Of a DNA stretch of 64,000 bases, positions 42,841 to 54,932 are shown piece after piece. The notes beneath the pieces were generated by a model, which worked only from the letters and a program-made list of their open reading frames with translations, had not been told where the DNA came from and did no database searches. A program made the translations under genes and the position numbers. Position 1 is the first letter of the stretch, and each line of letters begins with the position of its first letter. The stretch is from Alphaproteobacteria bacterium. GTDB taxonomy: Bacteria > Pseudomonadota > Alphaproteobacteria > Parvibaculales > Parvibaculaceae. The DNA lies in assembly GCA_021775935.1 (NCBI GenBank), contig JAJFGY010000136.1, positions 1 through 64,000 of the forward strand, read 5' to 3'.

Positions 42841-43302
42841 ATGGCTGACTACACAGAAAACCTGACCCAGCTGGGAGGGGCAACTGAAGCACCGACATCA
42901 CCCGATGAAGCGGTCCTTGAGCGTGTTCCAAATCCTCAGCAGGACGCACGGTATGTCGCTCGGTTCGTGTGCCCAGAATTTACCTCTCTCTGCCCGGTCA
43001 CAGGACAACCGGACTTTGCACATCTCGTCATCGATTATGTCCCCGCTGATTGGCTCGTTGAGTCCAAATCGCTGAAGCTCTACCTCCAGTCCTTTCGTAA
43101 CCACGGTGCCTTCCATGAAGACTGCACAGTGGGCATAGGACGTAGACTTGCCGAAGACCTAAACCCTACATGGCTGCGCATTGGCGGCTATTGGTATCCA
43201 CGCGGCGGCATCCCGATTGACGTGTTTTGGCAGACTGGGCAAGCACCAGAAGATGTCTGGCTGCCTGACCAGGGCGTACCGCCCTATCGCGGCCGCGGTT
43301 AG
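42841..43302 (+). CDS. queF: NADPH-dependent 7-cyano-7-deazaguanine reductase QueF (short type)
   Basis: [52 protein letters not shown]. Confidence 0.97.
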   Translation: MADYTENLTQLGGATEAPTSPDEAVLERVPNPQQDARYVARFVCPEFTSLCPVTGQPDFAHLVIDYVPADWLVESKSLKLYLQSFRNHGAFHEDCTVGIGRRLAEDLNPTWLRIGGYWYPRGGIPIDVFWQTGQAPEDVWLPDQGVPPYRGRG

Positions 43303-43398
43303 CGCTCCATTTCAAGACACATAATCGTGTTTCGTTAACCAAAATTCTTGGCAATTTAGCAAACCCTGTCTGACAAACTTGTCCGTTCAGGGCCGCAG

Positions 43399-44850
43399 GT
43401 GGGGTGGCCGGTCAAGATCGGGTCCGCAAACGTGGATGTTTCAACGAAAGCTGAGAGTGATGAAGCGTCTTCGCCGACAAGCGACGCTGAAGAACTCCCT
43501 GTGGTCGTCACTCAGGCAGACCGCGATGAAATCACCAGCGATACACTCGCCATCACGACGGGGATCGCGGCAGCGATCTATCTACTTCTAAGCATCGCGC
43601 ATATCTTCTTTGTCCCTGCGCCGCATAATCTGACCATCGCCTTAACAACATTCGTAAGCTCTATAATTATTGCTACCGTAGCATTGTTGAGCTATCGCTC
43701 GCTGGTGCCTCACCACTTTGCGAACACAGCACTTTTCTCCGCGGCTTTGGTTGTTCTCAATAACACAGCACTGCATATCTATCTCACAGATGATCCGCTG
43801 CAGACGACCAATTTGGCCATTGTGTTGATGGCATGGGGCCTCTTCGTTTTGTCAGTTCGGTGGTTCACTCTGTTCGTTTGCTGCACAGCGTTGGGCTGGC
43901 TCGGACTTCAACAAGTCATGACCTACAACCCGCACCTTGCCAGTCACTACACCTTCATGCTGTTCAGTGCCGCAGGCACGAGCGCGATCACCTTCGCCGC
44001 TCGCTATGTGACCTATAACAGGGTGATCTCCTATCGCAAGACCGATGCGCGTGTGCAAAAATCCCTCAGGTTGGCGCTTGCTAGAAGCTCAGAAGCAGAT
44101 GTTGCAGAAGAAAAGAATGATGCCAAGGACACGTTCATCGCCCATTTGAGCCATGAATTGCGAACACCGCTTAACGCCATCGTCGGCTTTTCCGAGGCGA
44201 TAAGCCTTGAGACGATGGGGCCCATCAACAATCCAAAATACTCGGAATATGTGAAGGACATTAATGATGCGGGGTTACACCTGACGTCCATCCTGGAAGA
44301 TCTGCATGATCTGGTGCTTGTAGAAAAAGGAGAGCTCAAAGTCGCTCTTTCGACCTTCAGCGCGCCTGCTGCACTGGATGCGTGTCTTGCTCTGGTTACT
44401 CACCGTGCCGGGGACAAGAACATCCAATTGAGAACATCTTGCGATCCGGATCTCACATTCCTGACCTCAGACCAACAGAGGTTCCGACAAATCCTGGTCA
44501 ATTTGCTGACCAACGCGATTAAGTACACCCCAGAGGGAGGCGAGGTTGCACTCAAGGCTGGTTTACATTCCGACGGCAGAATATCCTTTGAGGTTAGCGA
44601 TAGCGGCGTCGGTATGAGCCCGGAAGAAGTGAAAAAAGCATCATTGCCGTTTTGGCGGGCAGGCCCCGACATGACCGTTGGCGATGTTGAAGGGTCGGGA
44701 CTGGGCCTTGCGATCACAACTCAACTGACCGCACTGCTTGGTGGAACGTTTGAATTGGAGAGCCAGACAGGCGAAGGAACCACAGCGCGCATTTGGCTTC
44801 CCCCATCATGCCGTGCGTACGACCGGCCAAGTGTCACGTCATTTGCGTAA
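43399..44850 (+). CDS. membrane sensor histidine kinase, DivJ/PleC/PdhS-like
   Basis: About 5-6 hydrophobic segments; FIAHLSHELRTPLNAIVGFSEAISLETMGPINNPKYSEYVKDINDAGLHL; GSGLGLAITTQL. GTG start at 43399, start uncertain. Confidence 0.88.
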   Translation: MGWPVKIGSANVDVSTKAESDEASSPTSDAEELPVVVTQADRDEITSDTLAITTGIAAAIYLLLSIAHIFFVPAPHNLTIALTTFVSSIIIATVALLSYRSLVPHHFANTALFSAALVVLNNTALHIYLTDDPLQTTNLAIVLMAWGLFVLSVRWFTLFVCCTALGWLGLQQVMTYNPHLASHYTFMLFSAAGTSAITFAARYVTYNRVISYRKTDARVQKSLRLALARSSEADVAEEKNDAKDTFIAHLSHELRTPLNAIVGFSEAISLETMGPINNPKYSEYVKDINDAGLHLTSILEDLHDLVLVEKGELKVALSTFSAPAALDACLALVTHRAGDKNIQLRTSCDPDLTFLTSDQQRFRQILVNLLTNAIKYTPEGGEVALKAGLHSDGRISFEVSDSGVGMSPEEVKKASLPFWRAGPDMTVGDVEGSGLGLAITTQLTALLGGTFELESQTGEGTTARIWLPPSCRAYDRPSVTSFA

Positions 44851-44885
44851 GACTATCGCGCGCAGGTATTGCCAGAGCGGACGGT

Positions 44886-46523
<1,638 letters not shown>

Positions 46524-46608
46524 TCAAACTATATGGAACGCACGGCGATTCGAAGCGGATAAACGCAGCGCAGACAAATTCTTTGAAACAGTGGCAAAGA
46601 AGCCCTGA

Positions 46609-46995
46609 TTATTCAGCCCTGGGGACCAAAGGCCCCTGAGACGCTGGCTCTTCCGCACCCAGCGGTGCCGGCGCAGGTGTGGATGGCAGCGCCTCCCCAT
46701 CTGTTCCCGGAACCAGGGGAGCTGTTGCATCCACAGGCACCACGTCGAGGATGGAATTGTTCCGGCTGTCGTTCCTCGCCAACAGGGTCAGGCTAATGCT
46801 GGTCAGGAAGAACAGCCCTGCCAAAACCGCTGATGCCCGTGTCAGAAGATTGCCTGCTCCACGGTTGGAGACCAGTCCGCCGCCGCCGCCGCCACCGCCA
46901 ATTCCCAGCGCACCGCCTTCAGAGCGTTGCAGCAAAATCGTGGCAACAAGCGCGACTGCGATCATCAAATGAATCACGAGCAGGATGGTGGCCAT
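46609..46995 (-). CDS. secG: preprotein translocase subunit SecG
   Basis: MATILLVIHLMIAVALVATILLQRSEGGALGIGGGGGGGG...LLTRASAVLAGLFFLTS. Confidence 0.94.
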   Translation of the reverse strand: MATILLVIHLMIAVALVATILLQRSEGGALGIGGGGGGGGLVSNRGAGNLLTRASAVLAGLFFLTSISLTLLARNDSRNNSILDVVPVDATAPLVPGTDGEALPSTPAPAPLGAEEPASQGPLVPRAE

Positions 46996-47441
46996 GGATG
47001 GCTCCTTGGTGAATAGACTAACGGCCCTCAGGGCAAATTGGTGGCCGATCAACAGGCCGGGCGCTTTCTAGCTCACTGGGACAGGTTTTGCCAGCCCAGA
47101 ACGGGTAAATATCCGTCTTCAGCCTGCGCTGGAGCTTCGGTAGGTGTTGGGCGGCGTTCCCAGCGATTTTTTGAAGTCTCCGCTGAAAGAGCCGCTGTCT
47201 GAAAATCCGCACCAAAACCCGATTTGGGTTAGCGATAAATCCCCTCGTTCCAATAAATGGCGGGCTTCTTGGTCTGGCCTGGCAGCTGGTCCGCCGCCGC
47301 GGCATCACGCCCGCCCCGTGCTTGGACGGGGTTTGGCGCTGTCGCAACCATCTTGTATGCAGCGATGGCCGCTCCAGCTTTACTAAACTGATTAAATTTC
47401 AGCACCTTAGAGCATTTTTCGGAATCAATATCTCAACCCGT

Positions 47442-48203
47442 TCAGAGATAAGCAGAAATGATTCCAAAAAAGTCTGACGCTTTGAGGCTTGCGCCCCCGA
47501 CCAGTGCACCGTTGACGTTTGGCACATTCATGAGTTCGTCAGCGTTGGAAGGTTTTACCGATCCGCCATAAAGGATACGGAAGGCATCCCCATCATCCCC
47601 AAAACGCGCTGTGAGGCGCTTTCGGATATGGGCATGGACCTTAGCGACATCTTCCGGCGTCGGCGTCCGGCCCGTCCCAATCGCCCAGACGGGCTCATAG
47701 GCAATAACCGTTTTCTTGGCGGTAAACCCATCATCAAGCGAACCTTTCAGCTGGCTCGTGATCACTTTGAGAGTGTCCCCTGCATTGCGCTCAGCTTCGG
47801 TCTCACCAACGCAAACGATCGCTGTAAGACCTGCACGGTGTGCTGCAAGTGCCTTTGCCCTCACATCTGCGCTGGTTTCTCCATGGTCAGCACGGCGCTC
47901 TGAGTGGCCCACAATCACGAATTTCGCACCGATGTCTTTGATCATTTCAGCACTGACGTCACCGGTATGAGCCCCGCTCTCATTTGCATGACAATCCTGG
48001 GCGCCAATAGCGACTTTGGAGCCTTTTGCCTTGGCAACAAAGGCCTGCACGGAAGGCATTGGAGGGCAGATCAGGACCTCACAGGGGACGCGTCCAGCCC
48101 TTTTGAGTTTGGACCCTAAAGCGTAGACTTCTCGGGATGCGCTCTTCAGCCCATTCATCTTCCAATTGCCAGCAACCAATGGTTTCGGTTTTCTCGCAGC
48201 CAT
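47442..48203 (-). CDS. tpiA: triosephosphate isomerase
   Basis: [45 protein letters not shown]. Confidence 0.99.
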   Translation of the reverse strand: MAARKPKPLVAGNWKMNGLKSASREVYALGSKLKRAGRVPCEVLICPPMPSVQAFVAKAKGSKVAIGAQDCHANESGAHTGDVSAEMIKDIGAKFVIVGHSERRADHGETSADVRAKALAAHRAGLTAIVCVGETEAERNAGDTLKVITSQLKGSLDDGFTAKKTVIAYEPVWAIGTGRTPTPEDVAKVHAHIRKRLTARFGDDGDAFRILYGGSVKPSNADELMNVPNVNGALVGGASLKASDFFGIISAYL

Positions 48204-48416
48204 TCCCTTGTCTCCCTGATGCTTTCTAAGCGTGGTTTGCCTCTGCGTTTACCAGAACCACCAGCATGCGCCAAGAAAGAGCCGGTGCCCACGCCAATTT
48301 TCTTTTATGCCACTTGCCCTTAACTGGACCCCGCCCCTATCATGCGCCCCGTTCGGAGGCGCTGATTTGGCGTCTCTTTTTCTACTTACTGCCAGCCGGC
48401 GAAAGACAGTGCGCAC

Positions 48417-50315
48417 ATGCTCCATCTCCTAAGACAATATGCAAGCGGCTGGGTCGCATGGATTATTATTATTCCGCTCGTGGCCGCCTTCGCCATTTGG
48501 GGAGTTGCGGATGTATTCCGCGGTTTCAGCAATGACACCGTCCTTACTGCCGGCGAGACCGAGATCACTGCCGAGCGCTTTAACGCCGAATACGCGCAAC
48601 GACTTGATGACTTCAGCGAGCAGATTGGCCAATACATCTCGCCACAGGACGGGCGCAAATACGGCATTGATCGACGTGTTCTTTCTCAGTTGGCCGGTGG
48701 TGCCGTTCTTTCCGAAGAGGCGCGGTCGCTCGGCCTTGCTGTCTCTGATGAAATGGTTGCTACAGACATTCGAACAGATCAGACGTTTTTTGGCGCATTT
48801 GGGCAGTTCGACCGTCAAACGTTTGAACTGGCACTTTTGCAGAGCCGAATTTCTGAGCAGACATTTGTGGATGACCGCCGGGACTTCCTGAAACGCGAGC
48901 AGTTGCTGTCGACGGTATCAGCCGGGGCCACGCCCGCCACAGGGCTCGCAGAGGCACTTTATGAATATCGCTACGAACTTCGGAGCGTTCGCTACATAAC
49001 CTTGCCGCCTGATCTGGTCGAGAATATCGCAGACCCTGCGGAAGATGTGATTGACGCCTATCATCAACAGACTGCGATACGCTTCACTCGCCCTGAAACA
49101 CGTTCATTCAGTGTCCTGAGCGTGCGCCCCAGCGATATTGCACCTAATCTGGCGATTGATGAAGCAGTGCTCCTGTCAGAATTTGAAGACCGCCGGGGAG
49201 AATTCGATGAACAGGAAACCCGAACGGTTATCCAAATTCCGACACCCGACGCAGCTGCAGCCCTCGCGATCAGTCAAAAGCTGAATGAAGGCGCTGCTAT
49301 TGAAGGTGTGTTGGATGGGCTCAGCCTCAGCATTGATGATGTGACGCTGAGCGATGTGACGATTCAGGGCTTCTTGAGCCCAGACATTGGGAAAGCGGCC
49401 TTCAGCCTTGAGGAAGGCAAAGTCAGCGACCCGATTGACGGCCCTCTTGGTCCCGTCGTTCTTATCGTTACTGGCATCAAACCTGCCATCCCGGCGAAAT
49501 TCGAAGATGTTCGCGACGAGATACAAAAGGAGCTTGTGGCCACGCAGGCCGCAGACGCCGTTTTTGATCTCTATAATCAGATTGAAGATGAACGTGCTGG
49601 CGGCTCCACCTTGCAGGAAATTTCTGCAAGCCAATCTCTTGATCTGGTCAAAGTTGCAGACACAACCGAGCAGGGTCTGACCATCGCTGGACCACCACCA
49701 GAGAACATGCCGTCGATCTCCGGTCTTATGCCTCTTGTGTTCGCTAATGATATCGGAATCGAAATTCCCGCAGGAGACCTTGATGATGATGGTTATTTCT
49801 GGGTCGAGGTGACGGGCATCACGCCTGCCGAGCTGAAGCCGCTTGATGAAGTCCGCGATGATGTCATCGCACTTTGGAAGCGGGAACAGCGAAAAGTTGC
49901 GTTGGAAGAACTTGCGCAATCACTGGTCGAACGCGGAAATCTGGGCACGAGCATGGATGCCATCGCGGCGGAATATAATAGAGCTGCTCTCACGTCACCT
50001 CTCATGGTTCGACGGTTCAACAATGAGACGTTCTCGCGTATTGGCGTTACGAATATCTTTGCAACGCCAGCCGATAAGTTCACCTATTCGCTCGCTGGGT
50101 TTGGCGACAGCATGGTGTTGATGCAAGTGGCAGCCATCGAAACGCCGACACCGGGCGACAACACCGCAGATCTCTCGGAGATTGAGGACGGCCTAAAAAC
50201 AACAGCCGCCGATGATCTTATCGCTGCACTTGTTGTTGCACTGCAGGAGAAGTATGAGGTTCAGGTGAATTATGGACTTCTTGATCAGCTGCTTTCACCG
50301 GGCACCGGCGGCTAA
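48417..50315 (+). CDS. SurA N-terminal domain / PpiD-like periplasmic peptidylprolyl isomerase
   Basis: Single N-terminal TM then GVADVFRGFSNDTVLTAGETEITAERFNAEYAQRL; 632 aa; upstream of trpE. Confidence 0.88.
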   Translation: MLHLLRQYASGWVAWIIIIPLVAAFAIWGVADVFRGFSNDTVLTAGETEITAERFNAEYAQRLDDFSEQIGQYISPQDGRKYGIDRRVLSQLAGGAVLSEEARSLGLAVSDEMVATDIRTDQTFFGAFGQFDRQTFELALLQSRISEQTFVDDRRDFLKREQLLSTVSAGATPATGLAEALYEYRYELRSVRYITLPPDLVENIADPAEDVIDAYHQQTAIRFTRPETRSFSVLSVRPSDIAPNLAIDEAVLLSEFEDRRGEFDEQETRTVIQIPTPDAAAALAISQKLNEGAAIEGVLDGLSLSIDDVTLSDVTIQGFLSPDIGKAAFSLEEGKVSDPIDGPLGPVVLIVTGIKPAIPAKFEDVRDEIQKELVATQAADAVFDLYNQIEDERAGGSTLQEISASQSLDLVKVADTTEQGLTIAGPPPENMPSISGLMPLVFANDIGIEIPAGDLDDDGYFWVEVTGITPAELKPLDEVRDDVIALWKREQRKVALEELAQSLVERGNLGTSMDAIAAEYNRAALTSPLMVRRFNNETFSRIGVTNIFATPADKFTYSLAGFGDSMVLMQVAAIETPTPGDNTADLSEIEDGLKTTAADDLIAALVVALQEKYEVQVNYGLLDQLLSPGTGG

Positions 50316-50368
50316 CGCCACCGCTCGCAACTATAATTAGACTAGGTAAAGGAGACCGGTCCCGGCAG

Positions 50369-51901
50369 ATGCCTGGATCGGAATGTTTCATGTTTCATCC
50401 CGCGTTTGACATCTTTGAGCCCGCTTATTCCTCCGGGAAAGCTCAGGTTGTGTGGACACGTCTGGTTGCCGATATGGAAACGCCGGTCTCTGCCTATCTC
50501 AAGATCGCTGCTGAACAGCCCAATAGCTTCCTGTTGGAATCTGTGGAGGGTGGCGACACCCGTGGCCGCTATTCCATTATCGGACTGAAACCTGATGCCA
50601 TATGGAAAGCCCAAGGTGACAAGGCTGCGATCAACCTGACTGCAGAGCATGACACATCGGCCTTTGTCCCCTGTGACAAGGGTACTTTGGACGCCTTGAG
50701 AGACTTTATAGAAAGCGCCCATATTGATCTGCCAGAAGATCTTCCGGCCATGTCCGCCGGCGTATTTGGCTATATGGGTTATGACGCTGTGCGTCTGATG
50801 GAGCATCTGCCCGATGAAAACCCAGATGTACTTGGTCTACCCGATGGGCTTTTCCTGCGACCTACGATGATCGCTGTCTTCGATTCTGTGAAAGATGAAG
50901 TCATTCTTGTAACGCCGGTGCGGCATAGTGAGGGCACCACGGGCAAGATGGCCTATGAGAAGGCCCTGGATAGGCTTGAGCAAACCATCGCGCGCTTTGA
51001 CCAGGCTCTTTCCCATGCTGAGCCTGCGGCGGACGTCGCAGCGCTTCCAACACCGACCTCCAATACTCCCAAAGAGACCTATTTTGATATGGTCGCACAG
51101 GCCAGGGAATATATCGCGGCGGGAGATGTATTTCAGGTGGTTCTCAGCCAGCGGTTTGAGACAGAATTTGAACTCCCACCTTTCTCTCTTTACCGAGCAT
51201 TGCGGCGGATCAATCCATCACCCTACTTATTCTTTCTGAATTTTGAGGGTTTCTCGCTTGTTGGCTCAAGCCCAGAGATTCTTGTTCGCGTTCGCGACGG
51301 CAAAGTAACCATCCGACCCATTGCTGGCACGCGGCACCGGGGCGAAAGCCGTGCAGAAGACGCTGCGATTGAACAAGACCTGCTGAGCGATCCAAAGGAG
51401 CGCGCAGAGCATTTGATGCTGCTTGATCTTGGGCGCAACGATGTCGGTCGTGTTTCCAAATTAGGGTCAGTGGACGTTACTGACCAATTCGCCCTGCAAT
51501 ACACCTCCCACCTCATTCACATCGTGTCTAATGTGGAAGGCGATCTTGATCCACGTTTCGACGCCATCTCAGCGCTTATTGCGGGTCACCCAGCGGGCAC
51601 TGTCTCTGGAGCGCCCAAAGTACGGGCAATGGAGATTATCGACGAGTTGGAATTGGAGAAGCGCGGCGCCTATGCAGGCCTAGTCGGATATTTTTCTGCA
51701 GGCGGTGATATGGACACCTGCATCGTGCTGAGAACTGCGGTTGTCAAAGACGGCAAAATGTTCGTGCAAGCCGGTGGCGGCGTTGTCGCTGACTCAACGC
51801 CGGAATATGAGCATGCAGAATCAGTCAATAAGGCGAAGGCACTCTTCCGCGCAGCAGAGGAAGCCGTTCGCTTTGCCTCAGAGGCTGGACGCGGCCAATA
51901 G
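50369..51901 (+). CDS. trpE: anthranilate synthase component I
   Basis: LLESVEGGDTRGRYSIIG, GTRHRGESRAEDAAIEQDLLSDPKERAEHLMLLDLGRNDVGRV, AGHPAGTVSGAPKVRAMEII. Confidence 0.98.
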   Translation: MPGSECFMFHPAFDIFEPAYSSGKAQVVWTRLVADMETPVSAYLKIAAEQPNSFLLESVEGGDTRGRYSIIGLKPDAIWKAQGDKAAINLTAEHDTSAFVPCDKGTLDALRDFIESAHIDLPEDLPAMSAGVFGYMGYDAVRLMEHLPDENPDVLGLPDGLFLRPTMIAVFDSVKDEVILVTPVRHSEGTTGKMAYEKALDRLEQTIARFDQALSHAEPAADVAALPTPTSNTPKETYFDMVAQAREYIAAGDVFQVVLSQRFETEFELPPFSLYRALRRINPSPYLFFLNFEGFSLVGSSPEILVRVRDGKVTIRPIAGTRHRGESRAEDAAIEQDLLSDPKERAEHLMLLDLGRNDVGRVSKLGSVDVTDQFALQYTSHLIHIVSNVEGDLDPRFDAISALIAGHPAGTVSGAPKVRAMEIIDELELEKRGAYAGLVGYFSAGGDMDTCIVLRTAVVKDGKMFVQAGGGVVADSTPEYEHAESVNKAKALFRAAEEAVRFASEAGRGQ

Positions 51902-53059
51902 GCCCTTGTCGATTGCAGAATTGGGTTTTGCCATCGCAGAAATAGGGGCCAGTTCCAATCCCTTGCTCCCCAGACCCCGTGCCCAAACTTCAAGCACCTC
52001 CAGGGTCATTTCATGAGGATGGCCGATCGCTATGGCTTGACCGGTAGCGCGCGCTGTCTTTTCCAACTCTGCCAATTGGGCCAGCAACCCATCGGCACCA
52101 GATGCATGGTCCAAGAAGACATCCCGGCTGACAGTGGTTGCGCCCGCCGCCTCTCCAATCTTCGCCGCCAGCGTGTTTGCTGTCGTGCGGCTATCAAGGA
52201 ACAGAAGCCCCCTCGCTCGAGCCTCGCGCATTACCGGGAGGAGCGCTCTTACATCAGCTGTAAAGCGACTTCCCATATGATTGTTGAAACCCACGGCACC
52301 TGGAAATTCATCCAAATGGCGGGCCAGAAGCGAGGCAATCTGATCGGTTGATTGATCAACCCTAAGCGCACCCGGGCCGGGATCAGCGTCGCCCTGAGGC
52401 TCCATGGGGACGTGCACCATTATCTCATGACCGCGCGCCATTGCTTCCTCCGCCAGCCCCTGGGAAGCCCGCCCATAGGGCAGGAAAGACAAGGTAATCT
52501 CTGCGGGAAGCCTTATGGCGCGCCGCGTAGATTTTTGATCAAGGCCCAGATCATCCAGCACGATCGCAATTTGCGGCTTGGCTTCCTCTGCGAACGGAAG
52601 GGCCACTGTTTCAATTGGAAGCGGGCGCCCCAATGACGACACCAAGATCTCCTCAGGCGCGAGATCAGCAGGTAGATCCAAAAAGTCGGTTTGCGGCTTG
52701 GACGACACCCTAGCTGCTTCTGGTTCAAGATTTGGCCCAGGGTCCCGTATTGCCGCATGAACAGCATGGCCGGGCACCTGGATGGGCTCGGCTCCAACGG
52801 GAGAAAGAACCCGGGGCGCAGCGCGCATCTGGGCTGCTGACATTTCAGCCCGATTGACCGTTTCAGGAGATTGGTGTGGAAGCGACTGGTGCGGAAGCGC
52901 AACCGATTGAACGCCTGTGCTGCGCTCCGGGAGCGCGTAGCCCGCTGAGAGGCCGACGACAGCGCCCAGCGCCAGTGCTGCACAGATCGCCCATACATAG
53001 CCTTCTCGTCCAGCCGGATCAGACGCTGGCGTATCGTCTATATGCTTGCCCTGGTTCAC
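51878..53059 (-). CDS. divergent polysaccharide deacetylase family protein
   Basis: IAIVLDDLGLDQKSTRRAIRLPAEITLSFLPYGRASQGLAEEAMARGHEIMVHVPMEP, NNHMGSRFTAD; N-terminal TM. Confidence 0.9.
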   Translation of the reverse strand: MNQGKHIDDTPASDPAGREGYVWAICAALALGAVVGLSAGYALPERSTGVQSVALPHQSLPHQSPETVNRAEMSAAQMRAAPRVLSPVGAEPIQVPGHAVHAAIRDPGPNLEPEAARVSSKPQTDFLDLPADLAPEEILVSSLGRPLPIETVALPFAEEAKPQIAIVLDDLGLDQKSTRRAIRLPAEITLSFLPYGRASQGLAEEAMARGHEIMVHVPMEPQGDADPGPGALRVDQSTDQIASLLARHLDEFPGAVGFNNHMGSRFTADVRALLPVMREARARGLLFLDSRTTANTLAAKIGEAAGATTVSRDVFLDHASGADGLLAQLAELEKTARATGQAIAIGHPHEMTLEVLEVWARGLGSKGLELAPISAMAKPNSAIDKGLLAASSL

Positions 53060-53304
53060 GCTGCATTTCCCTCACCACATATTTGCCCACAGATGCAGGC
53101 GGCCCCAATATGCAGTAGATATCCCGTTGCATTTCACCATATCTAGTACATGGTTCGCACTGGCCGGAACGGGCTTATCCACAGGTTTCACTGAGTTTCT
53201 GGTCGCTCTTGTTGCATAGGGTCGGCGTCCTTATAAGAAAGTTCCTATATTGCAGGTACTTACACCGGGCCCCTCCCTTCTGGCCCCAGTCGGAGTTCGC
53301 AGCG

Positions 53305-53898
53305 ATGCTGCTATTGATCGATAATTACGACAGCTTCACCTACAATCTTGTCCACTTCCTGGGCGATGTGGGGGCAGACTGCGTTGTTCACCGGAATGAT
53401 CAGATTAGTGTTGATGATGCGATGGCGCTGAAACCAGACGCGATTGTCATTTCGCCCGGTCCTTGCGACCCTGATCGTGCCGGTATCTGCCTTGATCTTG
53501 TTGCTGCGGCGGCAGTCGCGAAACTGCCCCTCTTTGGCGTCTGCCTTGGCCATCAATCCATCGGTCAGGCTTTTGGCGCGACCATCATTCGTGCGCCTGA
53601 AATGATGCATGGCAAAATGAGCCCGATTTCTCACGATGGAAAAGGGGTATTCAAGGACATCGCGAACCCGTTTGAGGCGACCCGCTATCACTCGCTCACC
53701 ATTGCGCCGGAAAGTCTGCCGGACTGCCTGGACGTCACCGCCCACAGCGACGATGGCGTCATCATGGGTGTGCAGCATAAAGAACTGCCTATCCATGGTG
53801 TCCAATTTCATCCCGAAAGCATTGCGTCTGAACATGGCCGAGAGATTTTGGCCAATTTCCTTGATCTTGCAGGCGTTAAACGCACGCTCCCTGCCTAA
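53305..53898 (+). CDS. trpG: anthranilate synthase component II (glutamine amidotransferase)
   Basis: MLLLIDNYDSFTYNLVHFLGDVGAD, LFGVCLGHQSIGQAFGA, VQFHPESI. Confidence 0.97.
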   Translation: MLLLIDNYDSFTYNLVHFLGDVGADCVVHRNDQISVDDAMALKPDAIVISPGPCDPDRAGICLDLVAAAAVAKLPLFGVCLGHQSIGQAFGATIIRAPEMMHGKMSPISHDGKGVFKDIANPFEATRYHSLTIAPESLPDCLDVTAHSDDGVIMGVQHKELPIHGVQFHPESIASEHGREILANFLDLAGVKRTLPA

Positions 53899-53913
53899 CC
53901 TAGCTTGAGTAGT

Positions 53914-54930
53914 ATGACTGACTTCAAAGAACTGATTGCCAAAGTTGCTGACGGAAACGTCCTCGCCTCACATGAGGCTGAAGCTGCCTTCAACAGCATG
54001 ATGTCGGGAGACGCGACCTCAGGTCAGATTGGCGCCTTCCTTATGGCACTGAGGGTCCGGGGAGAAACAGTCGATGAGATTACCGCTGGTGCCAAAGTGA
54101 TGCGCGCCAAAGCGGTTCAGGTTCCAGCGCCGTCAAACGCCATCGACACCTGTGGCACCGGGGGCGATGCATCGGGCACTTACAACATCTCTACTGCAGC
54201 CTCCTTTGCCGTGGCAGCTTGTGGTGTGCCTGTCGCGAAGCATGGCAACAAGGCGCTGTCCTCCAAGTCTGGCTCTGCAGAGGTGCTGGAAAAACTCGGC
54301 GTCAAACTCGATATTGGTCCGGACTTGATCCGACGCTGTATTGATGAAGCGGGCATTGGCTTCATGTTTGCCCCCGCCCACCATTCGGCAATGAAGCATG
54401 TCGGCCCCACACGGGCAGAGCTTGGCACGCGCACCATCTTTAACCTGCTCGGTCCTCTCTCAAACCCTGCGGGAACCAAGTTTCAGGTTGTTGGCGTTTT
54501 TGATGACAAATGGGTGGAGCCGCTTGCACAGGTTCTCAAAAACCTTGGCTCAACGAGGGTCTGGGTGATGCACGGCAGCGACGGGCTGGATGAGCTTACG
54601 ACCACGGGGTCTAGTCGGGTTGCTGAACTCAAAGACGGACATGTTTCCACGTTTGAGGTTGCACCTGAAGAAGTTGGCTTGCCCCGCGCGTCTGCGGCGG
54701 ATCTTAAGGGCGGTGACCCGGATGAAAACACTGCAGCACTCCGCGCGCTGCTTGATGGTGAAGTCGGTCCCTACCGTGACATCGTCGCACTCAACGCTGC
54801 TGCATCCCTAGTCGTGGCAGGCAAAGCTGCGACCCTCAAAGAGGGGGTTGTGATGGCTGGAGAGGCAATTGCCTCTGGGGCTGCAAAAGCGGCACTCGAC
54901 AAGCTCGTTTCCGTCTCGAACGAAAGCTGA
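53914..54930 (+). CDS. trpD: anthranilate phosphoribosyltransferase
   Basis: [52 protein letters not shown]. Confidence 0.98.
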   Translation: MTDFKELIAKVADGNVLASHEAEAAFNSMMSGDATSGQIGAFLMALRVRGETVDEITAGAKVMRAKAVQVPAPSNAIDTCGTGGDASGTYNISTAASFAVAACGVPVAKHGNKALSSKSGSAEVLEKLGVKLDIGPDLIRRCIDEAGIGFMFAPAHHSAMKHVGPTRAELGTRTIFNLLGPLSNPAGTKFQVVGVFDDKWVEPLAQVLKNLGSTRVWVMHGSDGLDELTTTGSSRVAELKDGHVSTFEVAPEEVGLPRASAADLKGGDPDENTAALRALLDGEVGPYRDIVALNAAASLVVAGKAATLKEGVVMAGEAIASGAAKAALDKLVSVSNES

Positions 54931-54932
54931 CC

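Noticed and set aside
46860-46910. GCC/GCN trinucleotide microsatellite
   Set aside because: It is the polyglycine stretch (GIGGGGGGGG) of SecG, common for this protein.
49176-49919. 247-aa minus-strand ORF inside the PpiD-like gene
   Set aside because: Antisense shadow of a well-supported CDS; no recognisable domain.
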